Origin: Erythrobacter sp. HKB08
GTDB lineage: Bacteria; Pseudomonadota; Alphaproteobacteria; Sphingomonadales; Sphingomonadaceae
Assembly: GCF_004114695.1 (NCBI RefSeq)
Contig: NZ_CP035310.1
Span: forward strand, 2,649,501 to 2,713,500
Reading direction: 5' to 3'
Length of the DNA stretch: 64,000 bases
Under the pieces are notes generated by a model. The model did no database searches and had not been told where the DNA came from. It saw only the letters and a list, made by a program, of their open reading frames with translations. The translations under genes were made by a program, and so were the position numbers. Positions 17,001-27,174 of the stretch are shown in pieces. Position 1 is the first letter of the stretch. Each line of letters begins with the position of its first letter.

Positions 17001-17800
17001 CAAAGCCTTCTGTCGAACCGCCATTCGCGGATATAGGACCACTTATCGTAAAACTCTTCGGGCAGGTCGAACGGTGCGGCGAGTTGCACCGCACGTATGG
17101 CACGCTCCGCATGAACGCCCGCCTGCGCGCGGTTCGCATCGTTGACGCCGCTCTGGCTCACCACTTCGGGCGCACCGGCAAGGCTGCCGTCCTTGTTGAG
17201 ACGCCAGCGCAGGACCGTGACCAGTTGTTCGGTGTCGACCCCTTGGGGGGCGCGCCAGTGCGGGCGCAGCTGGCGCGTGATGGCAGAGCGAAGTGCCGCC
17301 TGCTCGCGCGCGCCAAATTCGCGGCCGACCGCGCGGGTCTCGCTCGTATCGGTGCTGTCGCCGCGGCCGGGCAGGAAATCCGCACCGATCCGGCTGCCAC
17401 CACTACGCGTAGGCGCAGCGCTCGGACGCGGCTGCGGCACGGTGCGCTCTACCCGGTCCGGGCGGCGGCGCGGCGAGGTGTCGGCTGGCACGGCGCGGGT
17501 CGCCGGGACTGGGCGCGTTGCAGGCGCAGGCAGCGGCTCGGCGACGGTCGTTTCGCTCGGGGCGAGCGGGGTGTCGCTCAGCGTCGGGGCAATTGCCGCG
17601 CGGCTCTCCTGCACTGGGTCGGGCGCGGCATCGACCGGGCCGACTTCCTCGGCGAGGCTGACGACGACGCGTTCGGGAAGCGGTGTCGGATCGACGGGGA
17701 AGAACAGCCGCACGACGAGCGCCGCCAGCAGCATCAAATGCAGCGCGACGGCCACGATGAGGCCGATGATCTCTTCCGACGAAAGGCGGGACGCTTGCAT
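17000..17800 (-). CDS. tolA: TolA energy-transducing protein of the Tol-Pal system
   Basis: Inner-membrane anchored protein (266 aa) linking the TolQR motor to TolB/Pal. One N-terminal helix (about residues 12-33, IGLIVAVALHLMLLAALVV) is followed by a Pro/Ala/Arg-rich periplasmic spacer of about 110 residues and a C-terminal TonB/TolA-like domain (LRPHWRAPQGVDTEQLVTVLRW, ERAIRAVQLAAPFDLP). The spacer is shorter and more proline-rich than the long helical domain of E. coli TolA. Identity rests mostly on its place between tolR and tolB. Coupled to tolB by TGATG. Confidence 0.9.
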   Translation of the reverse strand: MQASRLSSEEIIGLIVAVALHLMLLAALVVRLFFPVDPTPLPERVVVSLAEEVGPVDAAPDPVQESRAAIAPTLSDTPLAPSETTVAEPLPAPATRPVPATRAVPADTSPRRRPDRVERTVPQPRPSAAPTRSGGSRIGADFLPGRGDSTDTSETRAVGREFGAREQAALRSAITRQLRPHWRAPQGVDTEQLVTVLRWRLNKDGSLAGAPEVVSQSGVNDANRAQAGVHAERAIRAVQLAAPFDLPEEFYDKWSYIREWRFDRRL

Positions 17801-17814
17801 ATTAGCTAACCGGG

Positions 17815-18993
<1,179 letters not shown>

Positions 18994-19449
18994 TTAGGTG
19001 TCTTCTTCGGATAGAACGGATTGGTAGGCTTGCCGCCATTCCTCGGGCTGGCGACGCGGGCGGCCATCGGGGGCGACGAAACCGACGCGAAGGGTCGCTT
19101 CGGTTAGCAGTTCCTCGCCGCGCCAGGCGCGCTGGTGCATCCTGAGGCTGGCTGCGCGCATATCGGTGCAGCGGGTTTCGATCACGACGTCGTCGTCGAG
19201 CTTGGCCGGTCGGACATAGCGGATCTGCAAATCGGCGACGGCATAGGCCCCCTCGCCCGCCTCGATCGCGGCGCGCTGGTCGATCTCGAGCACGCGCAGC
19301 AGGTCGGAGCGCGCGCGTTCGAACCAGCGCAGGTAGTTCGCGTGATAGACGATGCCGGAAAGGTCGGTATCTTCGTAATAGGCACGCACGGCATAGAGAT
19401 GCCGTTTGCCGTCGATGATGCCGCCGGGGGGATTGGGACGTGTCGTCAT
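18994..19449 (-). CDS. ybgC: Tol-Pal associated acyl-CoA thioesterase YbgC
   Basis: Hotdog-fold thioesterase (151 aa), the usual first gene of tol-pal operons. The active-site region is YYEDTDLSGIVYHANYLRWFERAR, with the catalytic Asp, followed by VRPAKLDDDVVIETRC. ATG 19449 begins MTTRPNPPGG. The exact cellular substrate is debated in the literature (short-chain acyl-CoA in H. influenzae, phospholipid-linked in E. coli). Its stop abuts the tolQ start. Confidence 0.94.
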   Translation of the reverse strand: MTTRPNPPGGIIDGKRHLYAVRAYYEDTDLSGIVYHANYLRWFERARSDLLRVLEIDQRAAIEAGEGAYAVADLQIRYVRPAKLDDDVVIETRCTDMRAASLRMHQRAWRGEELLTEATLRVGFVAPDGRPRRQPEEWRQAYQSVLSEEDT

Positions 19450-19541
19450 TGCTGACGCGGCCTTAGCGCAGCGCCGAGTCCGGCGGCAATCGAAACCTGC
19501 GAATGTACCGGGCTCATCGCCCAACCGTGCAAAATTGCCGA

Positions 19542-19922
19542 TTATCGCCGCATTAACATCGGGCCGAGCGGGTGGCCGCCGAAGATATGGACGTGGAGGT
19601 GCGGCACTTCCTGGTGCCCGTGCCCGCCGATGTTCGCAAGCAGGCGGTAGCCGGGTTCGACCAGCCCCTTCTCCCGCGCGACATGGCCGACGGCGCGGAT
19701 GAATCCGGCGATTTCCTCTGCCGGCGCCTTCGCGGAAAAATCGTCCCAGCTGACGTACTTGCCCTTGGGGATCACAAGCGTGTGGATTTCCGCCTGCGGG
19801 TTGATGTCCTCGAAGGCGAAGGCCCATTCGTCCTCGTAAACCTTGTTCGACGGGATTTCGCCGCGAAGGATCTTCGCGAAGATATTGTTGTCGTCATAGG
19901 GCTGGGTTGCGTCGATCGGCAT
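19542..19922 (-). CDS. HIT family nucleotide-binding protein
   Basis: Histidine-triad protein (126 aa) of the Hint/PKCI type that hydrolyses nucleoside phosphoramidates and adenylated compounds. The triad is HLHVHIFGG near residue 110, and NNIFAKILRGEIPSNKVYEDE is the conserved N-terminal segment. It starts at ATG 19922, one base after the hisE stop; the hisE-HIT pairing is common in alphaproteobacteria and suggests co-expression with histidine synthesis. Confidence 0.94.
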   Translation of the reverse strand: MPIDATQPYDDNNIFAKILRGEIPSNKVYEDEWAFAFEDINPQAEIHTLVIPKGKYVSWDDFSAKAPAEEIAGFIRAVGHVAREKGLVEPGYRLLANIGGHGHQEVPHLHVHIFGGHPLGPMLMRR

Positions 19923-19923
19923 C

Positions 19924-20244
19924 TCAATCCTCCGCTGGGCGGCTCGCCTTTTCCTCGATCCCCGACACGCCTTCGCGCCGGTCGAGTTCGGCGAGCACGC
20001 GTTCGAGGGCAATGTCCTTGCCCGATAGCAGGACGAGCAGGTGGAACAGAACATCTGCCGCTTCGCCGACGAGTTCGTCCTCGTCGCCGGAAAGCGCCGC
20101 GACAGCCGCCTCGACCGCTTCCTCGCCCAGCTTGCGCGCCATCACGGGCAGGCCGCGATGATGCAGCTTGGCGACATAGGAAGTCGATGGATCGGCACCG
20201 CGCCGCTGCGCGATGGTGCTTTCGAGACGGGCCAGTGTGTCCAT
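19924..20244 (-). CDS. hisE: phosphoribosyl-ATP diphosphatase
   Basis: HisE (106 aa) hydrolyses phosphoribosyl-ATP to phosphoribosyl-AMP, the second step of histidine synthesis. The all-alpha MazG-like fold is indicated by VAKLHHRGLPVMARKLGEEAVEAAVAAL and DELVGEAADVLFHLLVLLSGKD with the metal-binding acidic pairs. It is a stand-alone protein, not fused to HisI, and no hisI lies in the window. It belongs to the leftward his cluster, after hisF and a small PEP-CTERM gene. Confidence 0.95.
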   Translation of the reverse strand: MDTLARLESTIAQRRGADPSTSYVAKLHHRGLPVMARKLGEEAVEAAVAALSGDEDELVGEAADVLFHLLVLLSGKDIALERVLAELDRREGVSGIEEKASRPAED

Positions 20245-20275
20245 GCGCGCTCAATGCGCGGCACGGCAGCGCGGG

Positions 20276-20449
20276 TCAATCCTCGTCGGTCTTGCGCTTG
20301 CCGCGGGCAATGAACCGGCCGACGATCAGCCCGGCGAGGCCGAGACCGAAAAGCGCCATGTTGCTCGGCTCGGGGATTTGCGCGCCGATGCGGGCGAAAG
20401 CCGGGTCGGCGGCGAAGATGGCGAGCAGGATGGCGGGAGTGGTCCTCAT
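20276..20449 (-). CDS. 57-residue PEP-CTERM sorting-domain protein
   Basis: Very short gene between hisF and hisE. The product begins with a signal peptide (MRTTPAILLAIFAADPAFA) and within ten residues reaches a PEP-CTERM tail: PEPS, a hydrophobic helix (MALFGLGLAGLIVGRFIA) and a basic end (RGKRK). This is the signal that exosortase-type enzymes recognise in proteins sent to the surface. Almost nothing remains between the two signals (about RIGAQI), so the mature protein would be a bare peptide. ATG 20449 has only a weak ribosome site. It could be a degenerate remnant, but the reading frame is intact. Confidence 0.65.
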   Translation of the reverse strand: MRTTPAILLAIFAADPAFARIGAQIPEPSNMALFGLGLAGLIVGRFIARGKRKTDED

Positions 20450-20536
20450 GCCATCACGCTCGCAGAACCACTCATTTTCGCAACTGCAACAAACGCGGCG
20501 TCCCGAATTGGAACCTCGTCCGGCCGTAGTATGAAG

Positions 20537-21301
20537 TCAGACCGCGCGGGCCGGTAGCCCGGCAGCTCGCAGCGCGTCGTGAGCCTCGGCAATCGTGTGC
20601 TCGCCGAAATGGAAGATCGAGGCGGCGAGGACGGCGCTTGCATGCCCTTCGGTCACGCCTTCGACGAGGTGCTGCAAATTGCCGACACCACCGCTTGCGA
20701 TCACCGGAATACCGACCGCATCGGCAACCGTCCGCGTCAGCTCCAGATCGTAGCCCGCCTTTGTCCCATCGCCATCCATCGAGGTAACGAGCAACTCGCC
20801 CGCACCGAGGTCTGCAAGGCGCATCGCATGTTCGAGGGCATCGACCCCGGTCGGCTTGCGCCCACCGTGGGTGAAGATTTCCCACTTGCCCTCGCCCGTC
20901 CGGCGCGCGTCGACCGAGGCGACGATGCACTGGCTGCCGAATTTCTCGGCGATGTCGCGCACCAGCTCGGGCCGTGCGACTGCCGCGCTGTTGACCGCGA
21001 CCTTGTCCGCCCCGGCGAGCAGGAGGGCGCGCGTATCCTCGACGCTGCGCACCCCGCCTCCGACGGTCAGCGGCATGAAGCAGACTTCCGCCGTTCGGCG
21101 AACCATGTCGAGCAGCGTCCCGCGCCCTTCGTGGCTCGCCGAGATATCGAGGAAACACAGTTCGTCCGCGCCGGCCGCATCATAGGCCTGCGCCTGCTCG
21201 ACCGGATCGCCCGCATCCTTGAGATCGACGAAATTGACACCCTTCACCACGCGCCCGTCGCGCACGTCGAGACAGGGGATGACGCGGATACGGACGGTCA
21301 T
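20537..21301 (-). CDS. hisF: imidazole glycerol phosphate synthase subunit HisF
   Basis: Cyclase subunit of IGP synthase (254 aa). HisF takes ammonia from HisH and converts PRFAR to IGP and AICAR. The TIM-barrel signatures are intact: [22 protein letters not shown] with catalytic Asp11, [32 protein letters not shown] with the second catalytic Asp, and [13 protein letters not shown]. Its ATG overlaps the hisA stop by four bases. Confidence 0.98.
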   Translation of the reverse strand: MTVRIRVIPCLDVRDGRVVKGVNFVDLKDAGDPVEQAQAYDAAGADELCFLDISASHEGRGTLLDMVRRTAEVCFMPLTVGGGVRSVEDTRALLLAGADKVAVNSAAVARPELVRDIAEKFGSQCIVASVDARRTGEGKWEIFTHGGRKPTGVDALEHAMRLADLGAGELLVTSMDGDGTKAGYDLELTRTVADAVGIPVIASGGVGNLQHLVEGVTEGHASAVLAASIFHFGEHTIAEAHDALRAAGLPARAV

Positions 21302-22026
21302 CCGCGATTGCCCATCGCAATCGCCGCCGCCAGGTCGAGCCGCCCTTCGTAGAGCGCGCGGCCGGTAATCACGCCTTCGATCCCCTCGTGCGCGTGCAGC
21401 GAGAGGACGTGGATGTCGTCGAGGCCCTTTACGCCGCCGCTGGCGATCACCGGCATGTCGGTCTGGCGTGCGAGTTCGACCGTCGCGTCGATGTTGCAGC
21501 CCTTGAGCAGACCATCGCGGCCGATATCGGTGAAGAGCAGGCTGGCAACGCCCGCGTCCTCGAACCGGCGGGCCATGTCGGCAACAGGAACGTCCGACAC
21601 CTCAGCCCAGCCTTCGGTCGCGACCACGCCGTCGCGCGCGTCGACGGCTACGACGATGCCGTTTTCCCATTCGCGCGCCATGTCGCGGACGAATTGCGGG
21701 TCCTTGAGCGCGGCCGATCCGATGACGATGCGCGCGACGCCGAGGTTGAACCAGCCCTCGACAGCTTTCGCATCGCGGATACCGCCGCCAAGCTGCACAT
21801 AGCCGGGAAATTCGGCGAGGATCGCCTCGACCGCCTCGCGATTGCGGCTCTCGCCCGCGAAGGCTCCGTCGAGATCGACCACGTGGAGATATTCCGCGCC
21901 TGCCTGGGCGAAAATCATTGCCTGCGCGGCAGGGTTGTCGCCATAGACCGTCGCGCGGTCCATGTCCCCTTCGGCGAGGCGGACGACTTCGCCGCCCTTG
22001 AGGTCGATGGCAGGAAAGACGATCAC
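21298..22026 (-). CDS. hisA: ProFAR isomerase HisA
   Basis: HisA (242 aa) isomerises ProFAR to PRFAR. It shares the TIM-barrel with His[19 protein letters not shown] with catalytic Asp8, [41 protein letters not shown] with the second Asp, and [13 protein letters not shown]. The start is GTG 22026, overlapping the hisH stop as GTGA; a GTG three codons upstream is an alternative. Both junctions are translationally coupled. Confidence 0.97.
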   Translation of the reverse strand: MIVFPAIDLKGGEVVRLAEGDMDRATVYGDNPAAQAMIFAQAGAEYLHVVDLDGAFAGESRNREAVEAILAEFPGYVQLGGGIRDAKAVEGWFNLGVARIVIGSAALKDPQFVRDMAREWENGIVVAVDARDGVVATEGWAEVSDVPVADMARRFEDAGVASLLFTDIGRDGLLKGCNIDATVELARQTDMPVIASGGVKGLDDIHVLSLHAHEGIEGVITGRALYEGRLDLAAAIAMGNRG

Positions 22027-22649
22027 GGCATCCACTCCAGGAAACGTTGCAGGGTAGCGAGGCCGTAAGCCTGGCTTTTTTCGGGATGGAATTGCACCCC
22101 GATGATGTTGTCGCGCCCGACGGCTGCGACCAGTCCGCCGCCATGGTCGGTCATGGCAAGGATATCGCGGCCCTGTTCGGCGGCGAAGTGGTAGGAGTGG
22201 AGGAAGTAGGCCTCCCCCTCCTCGATCACGGCATGACCGCGCGCATGCGGGGTGAGCGCGACATCGTTCCAGCCCATGTGCGGCACCTTGATGGCCGGGT
22301 CGGTCCGCTCGATCAGGTGCACCTCGCCCGCGATCCAGTCGAGGCCGCGCGTGGTCCCGTGCTCGAGCCCGCGTGTCGCGAGAAGCTGCATCCCGACGCA
22401 AATGCCGAGGAACGGCGCACCGCCCACGAACACCCGCTCGTGCATCGCCTCAATCATGCCGGGAACCGCCTTCAGCCCTTCGGCGCAGGCCTTGAAGCTG
22501 CCCACGCCGGGCAGGACGATGCGATCGGCCGCGCGCACGACATCCGGGTCGTCGGTCACGCTGACATTCGCGCCCACTGCCTTCAGCGCGTTCTCGACCG
22601 AATGCAGATTGCCCGCGCCGTAGTCGACGAGAGCGAGGACTTCAGCCAC
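22023..22649 (-). CDS. hisH: imidazole glycerol phosphate synthase subunit HisH
   Basis: Glutaminase subunit (208 aa) feeding ammonia to HisF. Class-I amidotransferase residues are all present: nucleophile Cys in [11 protein letters not shown], and the His/Glu pair in [27 protein letters not shown] and [12 protein letters not shown] are standard. There is no early ATG; GTG 22649 gives the conserved N-terminus (M)[10 protein letters not shown] and overlaps the end of hisB by eight bases. Confidence 0.97.
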   Translation of the reverse strand: MAEVLALVDYGAGNLHSVENALKAVGANVSVTDDPDVVRAADRIVLPGVGSFKACAEGLKAVPGMIEAMHERVFVGGAPFLGICVGMQLLATRGLEHGTTRGLDWIAGEVHLIERTDPAIKVPHMGWNDVALTPHARGHAVIEEGEAYFLHSYHFAAEQGRDILAMTDHGGGLVAAVGRDNIIGVQFHPEKSQAYGLATLQRFLEWMP

Positions 22650-23235
22650 CGAGCTGCCCCTTGGTACTCGGAATGGCGCCGCCCTTGCGCGGGTCAGTCT
22701 CGACCGCCTGCCGCATGGCGCGCGCGAAGCCCTTGTAGATCGCTTCGCAGATATGGTGGTTGTTGGTCCCGTAGAGCAGCTCGACATGCAGCGTCAGGCC
22801 GCAGGTCTGCGCGACCGAGTGGAACCAGTGCTCGATCAACTCGGTATCCCATTCGCCGAGCTTTTCCTGGCTGAAACCGGCACGCCACACGAGATAGGGG
22901 CGCCCCGAAATGTCGAGCGCGACGCGGGCAAGTGTTTCGTCCATCGGCGAATAGGCCGTGCCGTAGCGCCCGATACCGCCCTTGTCGCCAAGCGCCTTCG
23001 CCAGCGCCTGGCCGAGCGCGAGCGCGCTGTCTTCGGTCGTGTGATGCTGGTCGACATGCAGGTCGCCGTCGATCTTCATGGTGACGTCGATCAGCGAATG
23101 CTTCGAGAACTGCTCGACCATGTGATCGAGGAAGCCGATCCCGGTCGAAACGTCGTATTTGCCGGTGCCATCGAGGTTCACCTCGATCGCGATCTTGGTT
23201 TCCGCCGTGTCGCGGTTGATGCTGGCCGTACGCAT
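22642..23235 (-). CDS. hisB: imidazoleglycerol-phosphate dehydratase
   Basis: IGPD (197 aa) dehydrates IGP to imidazole acetol phosphate. It is monofunctional, without the phosphatase domain of E. coli HisB. Metal-binding histidines appear in [60 protein letters not shown] 23235 ([14 protein letters not shown]) matches family proteins; an upstream ATG at 23256 would add seven residues. First gene of the leftward hisBHAF cluster and divergent from the SspB gene across 83 bp. Confidence 0.97.
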   Translation of the reverse strand: MRTASINRDTAETKIAIEVNLDGTGKYDVSTGIGFLDHMVEQFSKHSLIDVTMKIDGDLHVDQHHTTEDSALALGQALAKALGDKGGIGRYGTAYSPMDETLARVALDISGRPYLVWRAGFSQEKLGEWDTELIEHWFHSVAQTCGLTLHVELLYGTNNHHICEAIYKGFARAMRQAVETDPRKGGAIPSTKGQLGG

Positions 23236-23318
23236 GATGCTGGGCGCTATACGCATGGGCGGGGAAGGCGCAAGCTTAACCGCTTGACCAAGCGCGGAAC
23301 CCTCGCCACCTAGAGGGC

Positions 23319-23834
23319 ATGAGCGACGATACGCCCGATAGCCTGATCCCCTACGACGAGATCGTGCAGGAAGCGCTGCGCGCCGTGGTCGGACGCGTGC
23401 TGGGCGAAATCGAGGCGTCGGGCGGCGAATTGCCCGGAAGCCACCATTTCTACATCACTTTCAAGACCGGTGCACCGGGGGTCGATATCCCGGACAGCCT
23501 GCGCGAACGCTTCCCGGACGAGATGACCATCGTCCTGCAGAACAAGTTCTGGGATCTGAACGTTCGCGAAGACGGATTTTCGGTCGGCCTCAGCTTCAAC
23601 CAGGTGCCTGCAAAGCTCAACGTGCCCTTCTCCGCGATCACGGCATTCGTCGATCCGGCAGTCGATTTCGGCCTGCAATTCCAGGCGAGTGTCGCCGACA
23701 TGGCGCCCGAAGCGCATGAGGATGCCGAGAACGACGGCTCCGGCAAGTCGGGGGAACAGGGCGGCGCGACGCCCGTTGTCGAAGGCGAGGACGGCAGCAA
23801 TGTCGTGACGGTCGACTTCGGCCGCAAGAAATAG
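23319..23834 (+). CDS. sspB: SspB-like ClpXP adaptor
   Basis: Alphaproteobacterial SspB-type adaptor (171 aa) that tethers ssrA-tagged or other substrates to ClpXP. The N-terminal dimerisation helix ([19 protein letters not shown]) is followed by the substrate-binding beta fold ([33 protein letters not shown]). A disordered acidic linker of about 40 residues leads to the C-terminal [10 protein letters not shown], the short ClpX-binding module. No Shine-Dalgarno precedes ATG 23319; TAGAGGGC directly abuts the start. Confidence 0.88.
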   Translation: MSDDTPDSLIPYDEIVQEALRAVVGRVLGEIEASGGELPGSHHFYITFKTGAPGVDIPDSLRERFPDEMTIVLQNKFWDLNVREDGFSVGLSFNQVPAKLNVPFSAITAFVDPAVDFGLQFQASVADMAPEAHEDAENDGSGKSGEQGGATPVVEGEDGSNVVTVDFGRKK

Positions 23835-23853
23835 GCCAGCACCTGCCGGCCTG

Positions 23854-24246
23854 ATGGAAGGACGGATGGCGAAGCGCGCTAAAAACCTGAAAACGCCCGA
23901 CAAGAGCGAGGAAGTCGCCGGACCGAGCACGGATCCTGCGACCAACCTGCTGCTCGCCGACATGGTCATGCGCGCGGGCTCCTACGTTGTGCGAGACGTC
24001 GTCGAACGAACCATGCTGCGCGGGCGCTACGGCAAGAACACCGCGCGCGAGATCGTTGCAAACAAGACCCTCGGCCAGACGGCGGTTTCCTTCGTCCTCG
24101 CCAAGGTCGCGACGCGCTCGCTGCCCGGCGCATTGCTCGTCGGCGGGGGATCGGTCGTGAAGATTCTGTTCGACCGCAGCCAGAAGCGCCGTGCGGCCAA
24201 GCGCCAGGGCGACCAGCAGCTGCTCGACCAGGCCGACGGGGAATAG
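23854..24246 (+). CDS. conserved hypothetical protein, basic, one possible helix
   Basis: 130-residue protein that I do not assign to a named family, though similar short proteins are common next to sspB/gmk in sphingomonads. It has a basic N-terminus, a central helix-rich region (LLLADMVMRAGSYVVRDVVERTML), a moderately hydrophobic stretch (VSFVLAKVATRSLPGALLVGGG) and a basic Gln-rich tail. A second start, ATG 23866, has a closer GAAGGA and is equally plausible (126 aa). It lies between sspB and gmk on the same strand. Confidence 0.65.
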   Translation: MEGRMAKRAKNLKTPDKSEEVAGPSTDPATNLLLADMVMRAGSYVVRDVVERTMLRGRYGKNTAREIVANKTLGQTAVSFVLAKVATRSLPGALLVGGGSVVKILFDRSQKRRAAKRQGDQQLLDQADGE

Positions 24247-24294
24247 GGCAACACGCCCCTTGATTCCGCGCCGCCCATGCGGGCAAAGGCGCAT

Positions 24295-24936
24295 ATGGCT
24301 CACCACAATACCGACAAGCTCGCCCGCCGCGGCCTGATGTTCATCCTTTCCTCGCCTTCGGGCGCGGGCAAGACGACGATCTCGCACATGCTGCTGACGG
24401 CCGATGAAGAGATCAAGCTGTCGGTATCCGTGACGACCCGCCCCAAGCGCCCGGGCGAGATCGACGGGGTCGACTACCACTTCGTGACCGACGCCCAGTT
24501 CGACCGGATGGTCGAAGAGGACGATTTCTACGAGTGGGCCGAGGTTTTCGGCAAAAAGTACGGCACGCCCAAAGGCTATATCCGCAAGGGCCTGAAGGAA
24601 GGGCAGGACTTCCTCTTCGACATCGACTGGCAGGGCACGCAGCAGCTCAAGCAGAAGGACGACCAGGACGTCGTCACGGTCTTCATCCTGCCGCCGAGCC
24701 TCGACGAGCTGCGCAGTCGCCTCGAAGGTCGTGCACAGGACAGCGCAGATGTCATCGACCGCCGCATGGACCGCGCGCGCGGCGAGATCAGCCACTGGGC
24801 GGAATACGACTACGTCGTCATCAACGACGACGTCGACCAGTGCTTCGTGAAGGTGCGCGAAATTCTACACGCCGAACGCATGCGCCGCACGCGCCAGACG
24901 GGGCTTATCCCCTTCGTGCGCGAACTGACCAGCTGA
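24295..24936 (+). CDS. gmk: guanylate kinase
   Basis: Phosphorylates GMP to GDP with ATP (213 aa). The P-loop SSPSGAGKTT is at residues 19-28, the GMP-binding motif SVSVTTRPKRPGEIDGVDYHFV follows, then EWAEVFGKKYGTPK, the DIDWQGTQQL strand and the lid RRMDRARGEISHW. ATG 24295 has AAAGG nine bases upstream; an in-frame ATG at 24277 is less likely. A hairpin follows the stop. Confidence 0.97.
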   Translation: MAHHNTDKLARRGLMFILSSPSGAGKTTISHMLLTADEEIKLSVSVTTRPKRPGEIDGVDYHFVTDAQFDRMVEEDDFYEWAEVFGKKYGTPKGYIRKGLKEGQDFLFDIDWQGTQQLKQKDDQDVVTVFILPPSLDELRSRLEGRAQDSADVIDRRMDRARGEISHWAEYDYVVINDDVDQCFVKVREILHAERMRRTRQTGLIPFVRELTS

Positions 24937-24945
24937 CATAACGAA

Positions 24946-24969
24946 AGGCCGGAGCTTTCGCCCCGGCCT
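24946..24969. terminator. hairpin between convergent gmk and SDR genes
   Basis: AGGCCGG (24946-24952) pairs with CCGGCCT (24963-24969) across a 10-base loop, ten bases after the gmk stop. Only a short CTCTC follows rather than a T run, so it is a weak terminator candidate serving one or both strands. Confidence 0.45.
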
Positions 24970-24995
24970 CTCGAATTCGCATAACTGCGCAGCGA

Positions 24996-25805
24996 TCAGT
25001 GGCCCGACGGGTCCACGAAATTGCCCGCGTCGATATTGGCGTTCACCACGCCGCCGTCGATTGCGATCGTCGTCCCCACGACATAGTCGCCCGCGCGGCT
25101 GAGCAGGTAGATCGCGCCTGCCGCCATGTCCTCGGTCACGCCGACGCGGCCCGAGGGGATGCCGCGTTTCACCATGTCGGCATTGTCGCGCGCGGCGCGG
25201 TTCATCGCGCTCGGGAAAGCGCCCGGGCCGATGCCGTTGACGATGATATTGTCCTTCACCAGCTCGGCAGCCATGCGGCGCGTGAGGTGGATGAGGCCGG
25301 CCTTCGACGCCTGGTAGGGATAGGTCGGCCACGGGTTCGACTTCATCCCGTCGATCGAGGCGATCATCAGGACCTTCGCCGGACGTTCCTCGGTCGCCGC
25401 GGCCTTGAGCAGGCCGTGCAGCTTCTGGGTGAGGAAGAACGGGGTCTTCACATTGAGGTCCATCGTGCGGTCCCAGCCCGCTTCGGTGAATTCCTCGAAC
25501 GGTTCGCCCCATGCAGCACCTGCATTGTTCACCAGCAGGTCGAGACGGTCTTCGCGGCTTTCGAGCTCGTCGGCGAGCTGCTGGATGCCGTCAATGTTCG
25601 ACAGGTCGCCGACCAGGCCGATGACTTTGTCGCCCAGTTCTTCGGCAGTCTCGTCGACCTGCTCCTTCTTGCGCGCGACGATGTAGACTCGCTCGCAGCC
25701 CGCTTCGAGCAGGCCTTCGACGATCATCTTGCCGATGCCGCGCGAGCCGCCGGTGACGAGTGCGATCCGGCCCTCGAGACCGAAGAGTTCATTCAATTTC
25801 ATCAT
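24996..25805 (-). CDS. SDR family oxidoreductase, RhlG-like
   Basis: NADP-dependent ketoreductase-type SDR (269 aa) resembling RhlG/FabG. Motifs: GGSRGIGKMI (cofactor), LVNNAGAAWG, Ser in MIASIDG, and catalytic YQASK near residue 180, all intact. In the cluster it follows two acyl-CoA dehydrogenases on the same strand, so oxidation of a 3-hydroxyacyl-CoA or similar alcohol is a reasonable inference. AAGGAACTG lies before ATG 25805. Several strong hairpins fill the 112-bp gap to the upstream gene. Confidence 0.88.
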   Translation of the reverse strand: MMKLNELFGLEGRIALVTGGSRGIGKMIVEGLLEAGCERVYIVARKKEQVDETAEELGDKVIGLVGDLSNIDGIQQLADELESREDRLDLLVNNAGAAWGEPFEEFTEAGWDRTMDLNVKTPFFLTQKLHGLLKAAATEERPAKVLMIASIDGMKSNPWPTYPYQASKAGLIHLTRRMAAELVKDNIIVNGIGPGAFPSAMNRAARDNADMVKRGIPSGRVGVTEDMAAGAIYLLSRAGDYVVGTTIAIDGGVVNANIDAGNFVDPSGH

Positions 25806-25831
25806 AGGTCAGTTCCTTTTCTCTCCCGGCA

Positions 25832-25909
25832 AGTCGGCGGGGCCGACTGCCTCCGAGGGGCGGCCTTCCGGCCGGCGGCCGGTCGGCCTTGCTGTCCGGC
25901 GAGCCGGAC
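25832..25909 (-). repeat. cluster of GC-rich hairpins in an intra-operon gap
   Basis: AGTCGGC/GCCGACT (25832-25838 with 25842-25848) and GTCCGG/CCGGAC (25894-25899 with 25904-25909) flank a block of repeated GGCC/CCGG steps. They lie in the 112-bp gap between the acyl-CoA dehydrogenase and SDR genes and could act as an RNA-stability or attenuation element. No T tract is seen. Confidence 0.4.
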
Positions 25910-25917
25910 CGAAACCC

Positions 25918-27057
25918 TCAGTAGCCGCTCAGCGTCGCGACGCGGTTGGCGTGATAATACACATCGCCCAGGAATTCCTGCAGCGCGCGGTCGCGCTTCA
26001 TGTAGAGGCCGATGTCGTATTCGTCGGTCATGCCGATACCGCCGTGCATCTGCACGCCTTCGCGCACGGCAAGACCGGCGGCCTTGGCGACCTTGGCCTT
26101 GGCGGCGGAAATCATCAGTTCGGCCTTTTCGCTGTCGCCATCGAGCAGCTGCTGCGCCTTGATGACGACCGCGCGGGCGATCTCGACTTCGGAATAGAGA
26201 TGCGATGCACGGTGCTGCAGCGCCTGGAATTCGCCGATCAGCTTGCCGAACTGCTTGCGCTGCTTGATGTAGTCGACCGTCATGTCCATCGCGCCGCGAG
26301 CGACGCCGACGCCCTCGGCAGCGGCACCGATACGGCCAGCATTGAGAACCTTGTTGAGGATCTCGCGCCCGCCATCGACTTCGCCGATCACTGCATCACC
26401 ATCGAGCTCGACGCCGTCGAACTTGGTATGCGTCGCCATCGAGCTGTCGACGAGGCGCACCGCGTCGTGGCTCATGCCTGCCGCATCCTTGGGGACTGCG
26501 AAAAGGGTGATGCCGTCTTCGTCATCGTCCGCACCGGAAGTGCGCGCGGCGACCACCAGCATGTCCGCGCTCGCGCCGTGGATCACGAAATCCTTCTGGC
26601 CGGAAAGCTTGAAGCCGTTGCCCGACTTTTCCGCCCTGGTCTTGATGCGCGAGGGATTGTGCTTTGCGCCTTCGTCGATCGCGACGGCGTAGACCGCCTT
26701 GCCCTCGACGATGCCCGGCAGGTAGCGGCCCTTGATGTCGTCGCTGCCATTGCCGAGCGCGGTCGCGGCGAGGACCGAAGTCGTCAGGAAGGGCGACGGC
26801 GTGAGATTGCGCCCGATTTCCTCGAGCACGATGCCGGCCTCGACATGGCCCATGCCGAGCCCGCCGTTGTCTTCATCGATGAGGATGCCGGTGAAGCCGA
26901 GTTCGGCCATCTGCTCCCACAGGCCGTGGCCGAAGCCGTCCTTGCAGTCGCGATCGCGCCAGTGGCGTAGCTGTTTCTGGATGCTGCCTTCCTCGGCCAT
27001 GAACTGGCTGGCAGTTTCGGCGAGCATCGCCTGATCTTCGTCGTGGTAGAGTGGCAT
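25918..27057 (-). CDS. acyl-CoA dehydrogenase family protein
   Basis: FAD-dependent acyl-CoA dehydrogenase (379 aa) introducing the alpha-beta double bond. N-terminal helical domain GFTGILIDEDNGGLGMGHVEAGIVLEEIGR, the flavin domain (KLSGQKDFVIHGASADMLVVAAR) and C-terminal IKQRKQFGKLIGEFQALQHRASHLYSE and VQMHGGIGMTDEYDIGLYMKR are present. ATG 27057 (MPLYHDEDQ) has GGGGA at good spacing; ATG 27069 is an alternative. The paired upstream gene encodes a second ACAD, and such pairs often form heteromers in steroid or terpenoid side-chain degradation. Confidence 0.93.
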   Translation of the reverse strand: MPLYHDEDQAMLAETASQFMAEEGSIQKQLRHWRDRDCKDGFGHGLWEQMAELGFTGILIDEDNGGLGMGHVEAGIVLEEIGRNLTPSPFLTTSVLAATALGNGSDDIKGRYLPGIVEGKAVYAVAIDEGAKHNPSRIKTRAEKSGNGFKLSGQKDFVIHGASADMLVVAARTSGADDDEDGITLFAVPKDAAGMSHDAVRLVDSSMATHTKFDGVELDGDAVIGEVDGGREILNKVLNAGRIGAAAEGVGVARGAMDMTVDYIKQRKQFGKLIGEFQALQHRASHLYSEVEIARAVVIKAQQLLDGDSEKAELMISAAKAKVAKAAGLAVREGVQMHGGIGMTDEYDIGLYMKRDRALQEFLGDVYYHANRVATLSGY

Positions 27058-27174
27058 GCCTGTCCCCATTCCCTTGTCCGGCCCGCTGTCCTGCGTTGTG
27101 CCGGAAATCTGTCTATCGCATGAGAGTATGGCGAAGACCCGGCACGGACCGGGCCGTCGCGAATTCGTGTCGGA

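Noticed and set aside
25806-25917. CRISPR-like or other repeat array in a GC-rich gap
   Set aside because: Hairpins are of different sequence and unevenly spaced, with no repeat unit.
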